Made by a program: the position numbers and the translations under genes
In this document: positions 22,701 through 36,500 of the stretch, piece by piece
Layout: every line of letters begins with the position of its first letter
Numbering within the stretch: position 1 is the stretch's first letter
The notes under the pieces: model-generated
What the model was told of the DNA's origin: nothing
The model's input: only the letters and a program-made list of their open reading frames with translations
The model's database searches: none
From: Marsupella aquatica
Taxonomy: Eukaryota; Marchantiophyta
Reading direction: 5' to 3'
Length of the DNA stretch: 64,000 bases
Assembly: GCA_973895155.1 (NCBI GenBank)
Contig: OZ316893.1
Coordinates: 26,350,001-26,414,000, forward strand

Positions 22701-25668
22701 AAGCAGGCATGGACAGGATTATTAAATACTTACTATCTCTGAATATCAGTTGGATGTCGTTGGTATCGTTTGCTTGTGACTACCGTGGTCTCAATGACGA
22801 CAATTGATTTGTTGATGATGAGTGGATGCAGTGGAGAAATGTCTGAGCCTTTACGCTGGGACCAGTCAGTTGTGCAATGTCCTTCCGCAGCAGGATTTGA
22901 TCACGACCAAGACTGTAACTCTCTTTTGTCGGGACGTTCCATGGGACGTTCACGATCTGCGATTGTGATCGGTGAATCATCTCGTAGTGCCAAGACAGCG
23001 CAGTCTGGGCCACGCACATTTTCTCCCAGGAGACACGCTGCTACGGTGGATCGAGGCAAAAGACATGTAGACGTAAATAGCTCAGCAAACAGGAGCGACG
23101 ATTGTCTAGACGATCGTCAATTAAAGGTTCTGACGAGAACTGGGGATTCTCCAGCAGTTGGTCTGAGTACCCCTAATCGTGCTCGAGAACAAGAGTCGGA
23201 TGACTTTTGGAATGAGGTTATCAGAGCATATGATGACAGGAACGAACCTGTTACCGAGCATTCTTGTCAAGTCCTCTCCGAAGCACTTAACATTGCAGGG
23301 TTGGCGGATAACAGGAAAGGAAGGCAAAGGCATCCTTCTTCACCAATTCTCGGTTCTTCATTAAGAGAGCTAGATTCCCATCACCATGAGGTGCGCACTT
23401 GAAACCTACATGCGCAACTCTCGCACTCCTAGCTGTTTTGGACTAACCAACAACTGTTTCTCATTGCAAAATATTATCGTTCACAGTACATATATGTGTG
23501 TCTGGTGTAAATATGTACAGCAGGCCACGAATGCAGCATGGATCACTGCGTTGTAGCAGTTGTCTCCATGTAGTTGAGGTTGATTGTTGAGGATAGGAAT
23601 CAATCAGGGTCGAAGATCTTGTTGGGATGATTTGAACGCGTGAGTTTGATACAATCAAATACCTTGGATGCAGATTGGAAGTGGACGAAGGAATGTCATC
23701 TCTAATTTAGCGGAGTCCTCGCGGAATGTCGAAGATGAGGAACTTCAAGGCGCAACACAGCCAAACTCTTTAGTGGGAGAGCCGGCTGACAATATGCACA
23801 CTGAGGTTGACCACAGAAGTAGCTATCCTGAAGTCTACCATCGGAAACGGAAGCATGCATTAGAAATTGCGAAGGGTCGAAGCTGTAAATCTCGAAGGTT
23901 GGTAAGGAAGTCTGAAGTATCAGCGGCATCAGGTGGTTTGCCAAGTGCAGTGGAAAATGTGGGTGGCACCAGTGTAGGCATCACAATTGGAAGTCGGCCA
24001 GATTCGAATAATGGTGGGGCTCAAGAAAGAGCATCCACAGTGGAAACAACTGATGACCGTCAGCAGACATCTTGCGTAATTATTGGAGAATCTGTTTGTA
24101 AAACTGGAGAGAAGCGTGGTGAATCTGTACCAAGCAATGTGATTACGTGTGTCATTTGTCATTCTGACACACAGTCAACAACCGAGGGAGTGCTAGCTTG
24201 TGGCCACCAATTTTGCTATCCGTGCATTCAAAGATGGGCTGATGAAGCGGTATGTCTAAATCTCCTTCGAAAACTTTGATTGATTAGCCCAGTTTTGTGA
24301 CATGCTAAAGGACCAAAAAGAATGATAGACTTTTCTGTTTTCTGATTTTTCGTTTTGGTTATTTTGCCTACAGAAGTCGAAATCACCAACTTGTCCACTT
24401 TGCAAAGTGCCTTTCGACTTCATTACCTTTAGGGAGATGGGCAATCCCGGAGAAGATGGGAGGTGCGAAGTTTTGGAGGAAAGGATTGTTCAACTTGGTC
24501 AGCAGATACCTAAAGAATCTCGTTTCATAAGCCTTCAATCCTTAAGAACAGTAAGCACTTTTTTAATTCATTATATGGAAAGTGTTCGATCTTCAGAGCT
24601 GATGCTTCTGTTAGCCCAACTGACGAATAGATTAATTGCTTTTAACTGCTTTAATGTACGATTTCAGATGAGTGATGGCACAAGTGCCTTTGATGTTTTT
24701 CAAATACTTACTCTTGGAATGGCAATCTTTTCGGGAAATGTTTATTGACTGCTAAACTTTTAATGGCAAAGTTATCAGCAAATAAATTTTGCGCTCGATT
24801 ATTAACCTTTCTGACATTTCCTCACGATCAGCAGCAGCAGATCTCATGCAGTTCTTTGTCCCGCATGGCAGGAAAACCTGTGCGTCACTTGTGGGAGCAG
24901 AGACACTCCAGAGCTTTTGCTTGTATGCACCAATTGCAGCGAAAGGGCATGTCATACGTTCTGCCTTGATCCACCTCGTCCACCAGGCTCCTCTTGGTTT
25001 TGCAGTCGATGCTCTCAAATCCAATCTAGGTCAGTTTCCAAATTACAACTCTTATTGCTGCTTGCAAATGTGCCGCCAACTGTTCAGTAGTTACTTGTCT
25101 ACCGGAATGGTGAGTTCATTGAGCTGGAAGTTCAATTAGTAGCACCATATCGTTCAGGTCGAGAAACTTCATGTTCAGTACATCATATCTCTCGAATTAC
25201 TCGTTCTGAATAGCTTGGAGTGGAAAAGTATTGACCGTCTGCCCTTACGCTAATTCTAAGTTTCTGTCAATAGTTAGGTGAGAGTCTTGCTTTAAAGCAT
25301 TCTCAGCTGATACACAGGTCTCGATATTCAGAGAATTTACATAGCTTCAAATTTTGACTTCCAGGATGCAGACCAGGGAGGCATATGGAAGACTCTTCCA
25401 TGGAGGTTCACCGCGATCAGCTAGACAACGGCAAGGTACCGTGGATCTGGAAATGAATGTAGCCCTGCAAAGTAGGTCGATTAGTCATGATGGCGCATTA
25501 ATTGTAGGCCAGCCTTCACGTACCCCCCCGGGAATTAATCAAGCGCCGCAAAGTGGGTCGACTGGTCGTGTTGACAGATTGGGTTTAAGACCACCTTCAG
25601 GTACTCCACCTCGGAGAGGAAGGCAATATTCTTTGCATAGTTTTTTGGTTAGGCTAAATGATACATGA
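19787..25668 (+). CDS. FHA-BRCT-RING-PHD protein (putative E3 ligase, DNA-damage type)
   Basis: Exons: 19787-19843, 20005-20187, about 20423-22264, 22447-22577, 22832-23390, 23674-24249, 24374-24550, one ending at 25029, and 25365-25668; about 1300 residues. Exons 1-3 give an FHA-like fold: [42 protein letters not shown], nearest in style to PNKP/APLF FHA domains. Exons 3-4 give a BRCT domain: [36 protein letters not shown] across the splice, then [20 protein letters not shown]. Exons 6-7 give a C3HC4 RING (CVICH...CGHQFCYPC...CPLC). The penultimate coding exon gives a C4HC3 PHD finger (CVTC-x11-CTNC-x5-HTFC-x12-CSRC). BRCT-RING order resembles a plant family that includes Arabidopsis AT1G67180 (from memory). 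A nuclear ubiquitin ligase reading phosphoproteins is inferred. The splice into the PHD exon is unresolved: exon 7 ends in phase 0, which does not match the PHD frame, so a small exon is missing from this model. Confidence 0.82.
21000..21710 (+). repeat. Two diverged protein repeats in FHA-BRCT linker
   Basis: Within the large third exon, two successive blocks of about 105 residues align by eye. Copy 1: [20 protein letters not shown] ... GTLAAGSFV ... [18 protein letters not shown] ... [17 protein letters not shown]. Copy 2: [20 protein letters not shown] ... CTLAAICSV ... [18 protein letters not shown] ... [17 protein letters not shown]. The linker is otherwise Ser-rich and probably disordered. 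Confidence 0.7.
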
Positions 25669-28600
25669 ATGACCCATTTCAATCGCAGTATATTTCTAGG
25701 GCAACTTTGCCCTGATCGCTTGCAGGAAGCATCGTTGTGTTATATTTTGACTCTTTATTCCTCACGCCTACCTGTCTTAGCTGTTCTGTGCTACGTACAA
25801 AATAATGTTTGCCAAATACGAATACTAGGGTACCAAAAAGTAGGCACTCGACAATCCACTTGATTCTGATGTGCTAGACTGAGTTTTCGTTCTTAACCAT
25901 GAACGGTGGTTTGTGGGGTGCGTGGGGGAAGGGCTTTTCACGTTTGTACCTTGGGGAAGTGGTTGCAGCTTCACCAGGAGGCAGATTTGGCCCTTGATTG
26001 ACTCACCTTCCCTGCAGCCCACCATCCAATGGCCAAGACTCTTAAGGGATCATAGTAACTATTCAATTGCCAATCTCACCATTGGAGTTCATAGTAACCA
26101 TCAAACGGCCAATCTCATCTTGGATAAAAATAGAATCACTTGGCAAGGCAGAAACGATTCTCACTATTGGAGATCATAATAACCATTGAATGGCCAACCT
26201 CACTATTGGAGATCATAGGAACCATCCAATGGCCAATCTCACTCCCGGTGCTCATAGTCCCTTCTGGTGCTTGGGTGAAACACCTTCAAAGCAGGACTAC
26301 AAGGTTGTGTAGAGACTTCCATGGCAATAAGAGAACATAAGGCCAACTTCTCTGTACTACCAGGGTTTCACTTTCTCCAACCTGTGATGAAGGTGTGCAG
26401 TATCTCCAGCATTCAAGGTTTGCACTGCATCACAACGTTCTAAAACCACACATGATAATGACCATATATGAGGGTTCATTGTGGGGGTAGCATTGGCTGG
26501 GATCCAGATGACCAGGCTTCACTTCATTGTAATATTTCAAAACTGCACTTGAAAGTAACCATTTGTGGTACCCATTTAAAGGGTTCACTGTTTGGGTAGA
26601 GTTGGCTGGGAGCCAAATTATAGTCGTTCATGTTGAGATGGGGTTTCCTGTACAGGTTGGGAGTGAGTTTTCTTAGCCCAACAAACTCTTGTCCTAAAAG
26701 ATATTGACATGCAGTATCTTGTGCTAGGAAAACAAGCACAAGACCCCCGTTGTGTATCTTTATTTGCATTTTCATTGAAGGTTATCTACAACTATAATAA
26801 GGGATCCCGCCTAATCCCTTTCATCATCTGTTGACAAAATAGAACGAGGGAACATTGCTTTACCATCACATGCTGTTCAGGAATATTTGAAAATCTTGGA
26901 TTGAGTGAGAAGGGGCCCATAATTTGTATAGTAGGGTAATTAGTACATGCGCTAAGTGACTAATATGTGCTAGATAGAGTACACATTGCTGGCTATGCTA
27001 TAGCCAGTTCACACCGTATTTTTTGGCCTGGCACTACATGGAGTATTAGATGAATAGATTGACATCAGATGGAGATTTTTGGCATGGAGCAAATTAAGAG
27101 AAAGTAAATTGACATGAGAAAGGTTTCTGGTCCTTTTTCTCTCCAAAAGCAAATATTCATTTTTTGGAGGTTAATTTGTCTCTTCTTCCCCAAAAAAATC
27201 TCCCTTTTAATGGTGTTGGAGGGGAAGGTCAAGGGTGGGAGGTAAGTGTAGGGCATTGGGGAGGGGGGGGGGGGAGCGGGGGGAATAGGGAGGCACTTAA
27301 AAATTAGAACATTCACCCTCTATATAGCATGTTGAGTATTGCTCTTAGTCTTGTGACTCTAGAGCTAACCGCAGTTAGGCTAACTCAGGTTAGGACTTAA
27401 CTGAGGTTAGCAGTGATGCATGCTGTATATAACCAGGGCTGATGCCAGCCCCTGGTGGACCTTCAGTTCATTGTTGGAGTTGGGCAAGAGAGAAGTAAAT
27501 GTCTCTTGCTTTCCCGTGGACGTAGCCTCAATCGTGAGGTGAACCGCGTACTTGCTGTGTCGATTACTTTGTATGGTGTTCACATGTGCATGGTGTCTCG
27601 GGATAGGGATTATCCCCACAGCATTGCAGAACCCTACCTAGACCCATGTTGCCCCGGGGCATACTTACCCCATCATGTCGTCCTCCACAACAACAACATG
27701 GACTAAAATGACAACATTGTGACACCAATAACCTTGCACCCAAACGACACTCTGCAATGACAACACAACCACGTGCACAACACAGTCACAATGATGATTA
27801 TCATTATAGGTGATATAGGGCCCAAAAGTTCACCTTGCCTCCACGACACTTCTTTTACTCAATGACTTCCTCCACAAAATCTTTCAGGCATCCGCATATT
27901 TTACACGCTACATCTTTCATGCAACATCCTTTCCGCAATGACTTTTTCTAACGCACGGGTATATGCAATCCCGGCTTTTCACTCTACATTGTCTGCTTAT
28001 GAAATGAAAAAAGTGGAAACTGATTGTGGCCATTGGACTAAATCAGAATTGTTCTTAACCATTAGAGCTGATGAAAGGGAGGGAGCCCAGGAAGGAGAAG
28101 GGGGAAGTCACTTAGGCTGGGAGGAGGGTTGGTACAGCTTGAGTCCCAAGGCATTTTGGGCATTGATTTCGCTTGACAAGTATTCACTTTGGACAATGAT
28201 AGCTTGACAAGACATTTATGATTGTGGGGTGAAACTCATGGGGGTCCCATGTCACATTTACACTGTATGCATGGAGGCAGCCGCACACACGTACAGGAGC
28301 AAGGGAAAGAGTTTTTGGTTGTAAGGTGATTGCACAGGAGGGATTAGTTTTTGTGGATTGAGTAATGTTTTTTTCTTCTTTTTCTTTTCTTTTGCTATGG
28401 ATTTCTTGATCGAGTATTTCTCGATGGTGTGTGTGTGTGTGTGTGTTAATGCCAGGAAACTATTTCCATCCACAAAAGATAAGTGGGGGCAGGGATGTGG
28501 TTCATTTTTCTTTGCCTTCACCTTTGTTTCTGATATTTTGCCTGCCCAGGTTCAATGTTGTGTCTTTTCTCACACATCATTACACCTTGCCTGGTCTCTC

Positions 28601-30542
28601 ACGCCAACTCCAACAATTATTCTTGCCTTGGGCTCCTCTCATCTGTGGGGTCCAAGCTCTCCTCTCCCTCGCCTCTACCCTTGGAATGACAATATATCTT
28701 TCCACTCTCCAATCCGCTTGCAACAACAGCCTTCCTGAAAGATACAAGTGGAGGGAGAGAGGAGAAAATCGAAGGGGAGGCAAGAGTGGGAGAGAAATGG
28801 GAAAAAGGAGAGCGGGGTAGGGGAGGGGATGAGGGCTATAATTATTGAAAAGTAATCATTAATTAAGTAAAAAAATTAAAATATTTAAAGAAATTCCATT
28901 TTCCAGCCCCTTGAAAGCTTCTTGCCCTTTATTTGACTTCAAATTTTTTATCTTTACTTGAAATTTCTCATTCTTGACCTCCCATCCCAATCACAAACCC
29001 CTCCTCGACTCTCCTTATGTGCATGTACAACCAAGTGTCCAACACATGTTGTCTCTTTCAATTTTGTTCCCCACTCACTAACTTCTATGTTAGCCATCAT
29101 TTTTCCGCCTTCACCCAAGGTCTGCCTCTGCCTCCCCTCACTGCCTGTACATTTGTTGCTTTCTATATTGACCACATGGATGCAAATGGAACACTTGATT
29201 TCCAAAAGTCACTGGTTAGGTTTATTTTCTTCTGGGGCCATGGCCTGTAACCCCCTTGTGCTGACCACCCTGAGGGATTACACCCCATAATCCCCCTCGA
29301 GGTGATGGGTCACCATCCACCACCCTCCTGCGCCAACAACACTTCACACCAACACTTTGGCCCATAATATCCACAGGCAAGCGACAACCATTATCCAAAT
29401 GATTTCATGAGAGACACGTTCAATGAAAGCTCAACAACACACAGGATAAAGCGAAACTCAGTTTCAATCACAAAGATCGATTCAACTTCGCTATTTACAT
29501 GAACTGAAATAAGAAATGTAGGGAGGCATCACATGAACTGGATTACATCAAGCAGGTCATCCAGGCAAAATAGTAACTTATAGACCAATGTGACGCACTG
29601 GAAATGAGACTGAAAGATTTCCGGAAATGCTGTCATTGCTTGGTCCACTTGTTGGACATCATGGTACAAGGACTGATTGAGGTTAGGAGCCCAATAACAT
29701 GAAAACCTCTGCAAACTCCTGGAGAGTGCAACGCTGCGTAACACTCATCACCAATGTGCAACAACCGAATTATATGACAGGTCTCATCGCCAGGTGCTCT
29801 ATAGCTTTGGTACACGTCTGCAGTGATAAGCCAGGGAGAGTTTATAACATGAGGCATAATCTAAAAAATAAGATCACCTTCTAGAACCTACAGTAGAGCC
29901 CATCGCTCGGATTAACAATACTGCTAGACAAATTACAAGTTACTGACTAAAGTAAATGGCTCCTGCCGTACTCTCTCCACGTCTGTAGAGATCCAAGTAG
30001 ACAACAATGAATGCGGGTATGATGATCTGAACCCAGTGTAACGTGAATTACTCCTGTGCCAATGTGACATCCGGGGAGTCGAGATGATACCATTACCGAG
30101 AGATGTGACCACACAATACCGAAGGCTCAATGATCCATGAGGTGATTCAGTCCCATCTCGTGTTTAGGAGCTGTGACAGTACCTTCGAAGGGAATAAAGA
30201 CGAACAACGTGCTCAACTGTTGGGAGTCTTCAAGGCAAGAGTTGAGCTCAGCTGCCAAGACACATATCTAGGGATAAAGCTTCCTTCACCTGCTTGTAAT
30301 GGTAGCACTGAGTCTCTCAATCTGAAACCACACAAGAAGTAGGCAATCATAGTCCGGTTAAGAGAATTGCACCACTGCAACTTAAGAGAACCCACTGCAA
30401 GTACTTCCCGCTAAAGGGAAAGGTGTAAGCACACTGGCGTAACGGTGTAAGATATTCAAAAGCACCTACCTTCCTTATCTCAGGTAAACATGCAATGCAA
30501 CCCAGCGGCCTTGCAAAATGGAAAACTCGAGATAGAATACAT
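25669..30542. other. Intergenic stretch between converging genes
   Basis: This lies between the 3' ends of the FHA-BRCT-RING-PHD gene (+) and the golgin gene (-). No gene supported. It holds the 26030-26260 tandem repeat, a poly(G) tract at about 27261-27284, a T-rich run at about 28367-28395 and a (GT)n microsatellite at about 28427-28446. The part from about 29530 to 30542 may contain 3' UTR or a last exon of the golgin gene on the minus strand. Confidence 0.5.
26030..26260. repeat. Tandem repeat, ~40-bp unit
   Basis: GATCATAGTAACCATTCAAT, TTCATAGTAACCATCAAACG, GATCATAATAACCATTGAAT and GATCATAGGAACCATCCAAT are each followed by GGCCAATCTCACTATTGGA or a variant. The array is broken by an unrelated 50-bp segment in the middle. 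Confidence 0.8.
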
Positions 30543-33500
30543 TTAAAGTCTACGGGGACTAACATACGCCACAGGAACAACGAGAGCGGCCAAGCAAAGT
30601 ACCTGGCCCACGAGCATTGTAATCTGCTCTCTATACATCTGTTTTACATCTGCAAGATCTGCCTTGAGCTCCTCAACCTGCCATATACACCGGTTTGCGA
30701 TTTTAAGCTCAAGATAAGCAAACAGCTTCTAATGGTTGTCAAAGGCCATGGATTGATAAATGAATGATGCAACCAACAAGACGAAGACAAATTACATCTA
30801 CATGTATATCCAATCTAGCAGATTCTCTTTAGCACAGAAGTCGTATCCATGGCTATATGCTAAGTATAACCCATATACAAACCTCTTCATCGCGTTCGCC
30901 CATCAGCTCTAACGCAGATGTATGACGACGGCGCAAAGAATCCAATTCTGCACGTAAACCTGGCAAGTAGCCAACTTCGGTTCGTAGAACTTCACACTGC
31001 ATTGAGAAAACTTCGACTTTGAGTTTCATCCATCAAGGCCATAAAGTAAATAATTAGAGGGCAATGACACATCCCATTAATGCTAATGAATATCAATCTC
31101 AGAAGATTGAGTTTGACCGGATAGATGTCTAAGCACCATAATCACAATATAGACTTGCTAAAATTCCCATATTTAAAGAGATGAGTATAGTCAAGACCTG
31201 AGTACTAGCCCTAACAAGTTCCTCCGCCAATGAATCTCTTGTAGACTCCAATCCAGCCTGTCAACATTGATTGCATCAACTCATGAACTTGGATAAAACA
31301 TAATATCTTTATCACCTACGAACACCTTAGAAACAGATCAATTCGCTATAAATGAATAACAGTGAACTAGGCATGCAGTCTAGAACCTGTCGCATAAATG
31401 AAATTCGAGCTGGGCTAGATCATCGTCAATAAATTGCTTTAGTTAAAGTTCTGCTAGCATATTTCCTCCAAGCCTCAAGCACAGTATAACTTGACCAAAA
31501 AATATTAAAGCGAGGCCAGCAAGGATCGGCTAGACATCAAATAGACATACCAGGCGTTGAAAGCAAGAGCTTAGTTCTCCTTCCTTCTGGCGTAGTTGAG
31601 TTTCAAGCTGCTCCAGAGAGGCGCCAGGGCCTCTCACATACGGAGAAGGTGGCCGATCACTGAAGCTCAATCGCGGCACGAGTGTGCCATCATAATCCAT
31701 TGATGCTTGAGTAATAAAGTTCTCTTCCACACTGCCTGCGCTGCTAACACTTGGCAGACGTCTGTGGGCCTTGTGGCTTGAGCCTGTCCATGAGAATTCA
31801 GAAATTAGAAACTTCAATATTCATTATCACTGTTACAATTGTAATTAATAATCTTTCTCAATTGACGTTCTGGAAGAGGATAAAAAAAATGGGCCTTACT
31901 AAATTCAGTTTGTAATGCTGCCTGGGCAGTGATGGCACCCTTGTCAATCACAGAGCGACCCTCAGCACGAAGACGCTTTTCATAATCTGCTATCAGTGCT
32001 TTCTCTTGATCAAGTTCCTGCATTCAGATCAAATAGCTCAATACCCAAGATACAAGAAAAGTCTTATGATGCGGTCCAACACTCGTTACCTATCCATTTC
32101 ATTTGCATATGAACTCCGTGTTGCACATATTTCCATTCTGTCAACCAGACACATCAATCCATGAGTATCCACCATAATCTCGAATTTACAAACCTGCTCC
32201 AAGGTATGACGACGAGCTCTTTCCTCCTTCAAGTCCTGCTTATGTCTAATTCGCATGTCCTCAAACTCCTCCTCTAGCTGCTTGGCTCTCCCCTCTAGGG
32301 TGGTGGCCAGCTCTGTTGCTGCCAGGTACTCTTGTCTACTCTCGGATGCTCTCTGCCTTTCCTTCTCCAACGAACGTGAAAGCTGAGCTTGCTCAGCTCT
32401 TAACATTGACAGCTGGGAGAGAGACACCAATCGAAAACGTCAGACTGGTCACAGCAGTGCCTAAACTAAAGTCCTGCCACCAACAGCTGTCCTACCCCAT
32501 GACTCACTGAAAATAAATTTTTCTCCCTGCAATGAAGGTGAACGATAGAGAAAAGAATGACACCTGAGCTTCCATGACTGCAACACGTGATAAAGTTTGC
32601 GAGAGTCGTTCACTAATAGCTCGCTCCCTTTCTTGTGCTGCAGCAGCTTTCATCTCAGCCTCCTGCAATATCACGTAAATAAATCAGGATTCCAGATTGA
32701 CAGCCTCGATGAAGCCAGGAAGAAAACGCCTACAGAAACCATTTGTTTGTCTAATAGTTCAGAAAGAACGACGAAAAACTCGAGAAGCACTCATCATCAT
32801 CCTCAATTCTGCAGAAGGATCAGAGGCCACACGTGTAATCGCGAATTGAGAGATCTTTCCACACCAGTCCATGCTTCCGCACGCATTGCCGTTGACTCCT
32901 GCACATGGCACAATGTGCATGTAAACAAGAGCACAACCTCTCCCTGGGGATTTTTATCATGAATCATTCATACCTTTCTACGTGCTAGCTCCAGGCCTCC
33001 TGGATCTTGTATCAAATTCTCTCAATAGAAAACATATATAGAGCTTCTCCGTCCTTCATAGTCCATACAATTCAAATTCTACGGGAGGATAAAAAATATC
33101 TAGAGTGTTGGAATCCTACAAATTCTTCAAAAATTGACTGCTTGGTACTGGTCTCATTAATGGAAATCCTTCAAACGTTCCCAAAGAGACTTTAACAGCG
33201 TCTTCCACCCCAACCCGATTCATCATCCAGCCCTTTCCCGAAAGGTTTTTTGTTAAACGTGTAACAGGACAGGTAAAATAACTTGGCAGGAGATCTGTAA
33301 GGAAAATCCTCGAGATTTGCATTCTGGTCAATTTGCACCCTTGACGACCTAGAATCTCAGTCCACTCGGAATTAAGAAATATTGGGTCGAATGTTCAAAA
33401 GAACACCCACGAGTGTCATTTGCTCGTTCAAATCTTGTAATTAATGCATTCCGCCAAGTTCGAAAAATGAACAACAAAGACTTCAGGATTTACTGTCAGC

Positions 33501-36500
33501 CATCCGTAAAACAATCGAGGTGCACCTGTAAAGCTTCAATTTGCTTCCGTAGAGGTCTAGTAGAATCAGGCATGTGTGTCACTAGCTCCTCGTACCGAGT
33601 CTCTGCAGCCTGTGAAGTTTCCAGGCATCAGCAAAATCTGACACAGTAATTGCACCTTCTTGACAAATTCTATGCGCAGAACAATAAAATGAGTAGTTTT
33701 ACAGCATTAATTTCTGTTAATGTAATGATACCTGGCAGCGTTTCTCCAAATCTGCCATATCACTCCTGTGCATATCTTCCCGAAAAGCTGCCTGAATTGA
33801 GTACAAAATCAACCAGGTTTTCAATGGATCGGATCTACATGAACCTGTTATCCAGAGGAACCAACTCGGGCCATGGGATCACAGCAAGAGCCAGTAGAGT
33901 TTGCATACGAACGAGATTCTACATTCTTGCCTCAGTATATGCAAGCGGATTGCCTATGACTATTTACATATCATCAAAGAAATCCAAACAGGTCTCTGAT
34001 AGGGTACCATCTGAATCAATGAAGGGAACCAATCAGGTGACACCACTTGAAATAACAGAGAAACTTTTAAAAAAGTTTTTTTAAGTCAATTGACAGAGGC
34101 TGCACAAATTGGGACCTTGTTGCAGTATAATTTACGGATATCTCACACTCTGAGACCATGAAAGGATGATAAGAATCCCTACCTGCTGCTCTGTTCGACT
34201 AAGCGCCTGACGGAGGTCAATCAAGGTCTGCAGAAGTGCTGTTTCACGATCTGCTGCCTCCCGAAAACGGCGCTCAAGGTCGGCCTTGGCTTCACTATCG
34301 GCTTTTGCTTCAGCTGCTGCTTGTGCATCTTTAGCCTCATTAAGGGCAGTGGTGAAGTACTCTCTTAAGGATGCTAGTTCTGAATGCCCCTTATCAACGG
34401 CCTCTTGCAAGGCAGCCTCTGTTACGGCCTTGTCTTTTCTAATGCTCTCCACCTTTCCTTCCTCCACCTAGGTCCATCACAAAGCTCTTCATTAGGTTGG
34501 GGACTTTAAAAATTGGCATAAAGAGACGAGCATCGAGCTAATTCTAACTTCATCAAGTGTAAAAACCAATTTGTGCGGCAAACTCTTCAGCCAAGTTCCA
34601 GGCGTTTCTTAGATGAACTATGAACAGTGCATCATAAGTTGAGGGCAACATACTTGGATTCTGGAATTCAACCGTTGTTTTTCCTCCTCAAGCTCACGAA
34701 TCTGGCAAGAAAAGAAAGGTGTGCACGAGTATGTTAGCCGTGCGAAACTATCAACAATAAAAATTACCAAAGGCACAGCTTCACTTATAATAACAGAGTA
34801 AATCTGAGCATATGCCAGAGAAAGACCCAGACACCTGAGCTCGTAGCTTCCTCATGGTCCCCTCTTGCACTGCTTGCTTCTTTGAAAGTTCTTCACCTAT
34901 ATATCACCAGTACACCGAGAAAACCATCAAAAACTTTGCATCAACAATGATGCTCTACGAACTCTCAGAATGAAAGTCAGTGTCATGAGTTACCTTCAGC
35001 CATAACCTGCTTAATTATTTCATCCTTTTCTTTGAGAAGCAAAGATGAGTCACTCTTTCGACTTTGCTCTCTTCGGAGCATATCTCTTTCTTTTGTCAGC
35101 ACATAAACCTGAAGCAAAAATTATTCACTCTTCAGCAAATGAGAGAGGAAACAGGACTTGGGGAGCATCCGTCCCTCTGTCTACATCTCATTGCTACTAA
35201 GCCTTTATTAGTAAGATCTTCATTCGCTAAAGGATTTAGAATAGTAGGTAAGGACTGACAACATCGGAAGCTTATTAGGACTAACAAGATCATCAACTTT
35301 TGGTCCAGATCATACCATCAACTGTTGACTTCCCTAATTACTAACAAAAAACTACCATTGTAGTAATGAGTTCCGCAAATCATATATTTAACGGTGTCTT
35401 AAAAATTCATAAGAATCAAGTAGTGAAAAACGAGAGCATCAGGCGGATGTGTCTAAATACCTTCCGCTCAGCTGCTCCAACTCGTTGTTGGTATTCTTCA
35501 CGCAAGGCATCTAGCTCCACAGTGCTTGTTTTCCTCTGCGCTCATGACATATTATACTTAGGTAGATCCAACGCATATCATTAGCAATTAGTGAAGATAG
35601 ACGTTATGGACCCGACTGAAAAATCTTGCTTGAAACAGCTGCATGGCTTGAAAACGATTCTGCTCGCTCCCCAAGAATACACCACAACAATGAAAAGACC
35701 TGGTCATAACTACAGGAGATGCATTTCAGTCCACTTTCCTGCAAACATCTATCCGATGCGACATGGATTGTTAATTCAGATAAAACTCATCTCAATTCAG
35801 TAGCAGTAGTAAGACATCAGGATGGTAGGGTAGAATCTGCTGGGCACATCTTTGGAGCGGAAAGTGGACTAAGATCAAGCTTGTACCTTTAGATCTTCTA
35901 AGGATGCTTTCAGTTCCTCATTTTCAATCATCAGCCTTGATATTTCATCCGCTTTGCTCTGCAGAATCAAACACAATTAGTAGGTAGACCAAAAAGATAT
36001 TCCTTTGGTCATAAGGTAGCATTAGAGCATACAAGAGTTAGCTTTGTTCTATGATCGTAAAACTGGTACATGAAACATCCAAATTTGAGCGATATTCAAA
36101 CTAGTGCCCAATAATTCCATCCAAAATTTATTGGCATGACTGGGGTGGTCTCTGTAGTGTCATACGGAAAACTCGTTCTAGTCCTACAATTTCGCCCTCA
36201 AGTTCCTGAATTTCATTGCATTGCGCTGATAGCTAGCCCTCTAGCTGGTAACGTAAGCACGTACCTGTGATTGCTTTGCAGCTCCATGTACTGCCGCCTC
36301 CATCATCTTCAGATCTTCTCTAAGTTTGGTCAGTTCATTGCTCTCCTTTATTGATTCTAATTCCTGAATCACAGGAGGCTCTGCAGGAAGAGCTAATTTC
36401 TCTTCCGGAGGAGCAATTCCTTCTAGTTGTTCAGATACCACAGATCGTGTAAAACCGTCAGTCAGTGCTAAATTGCTACTGAGATGCACTATATGCGTGC

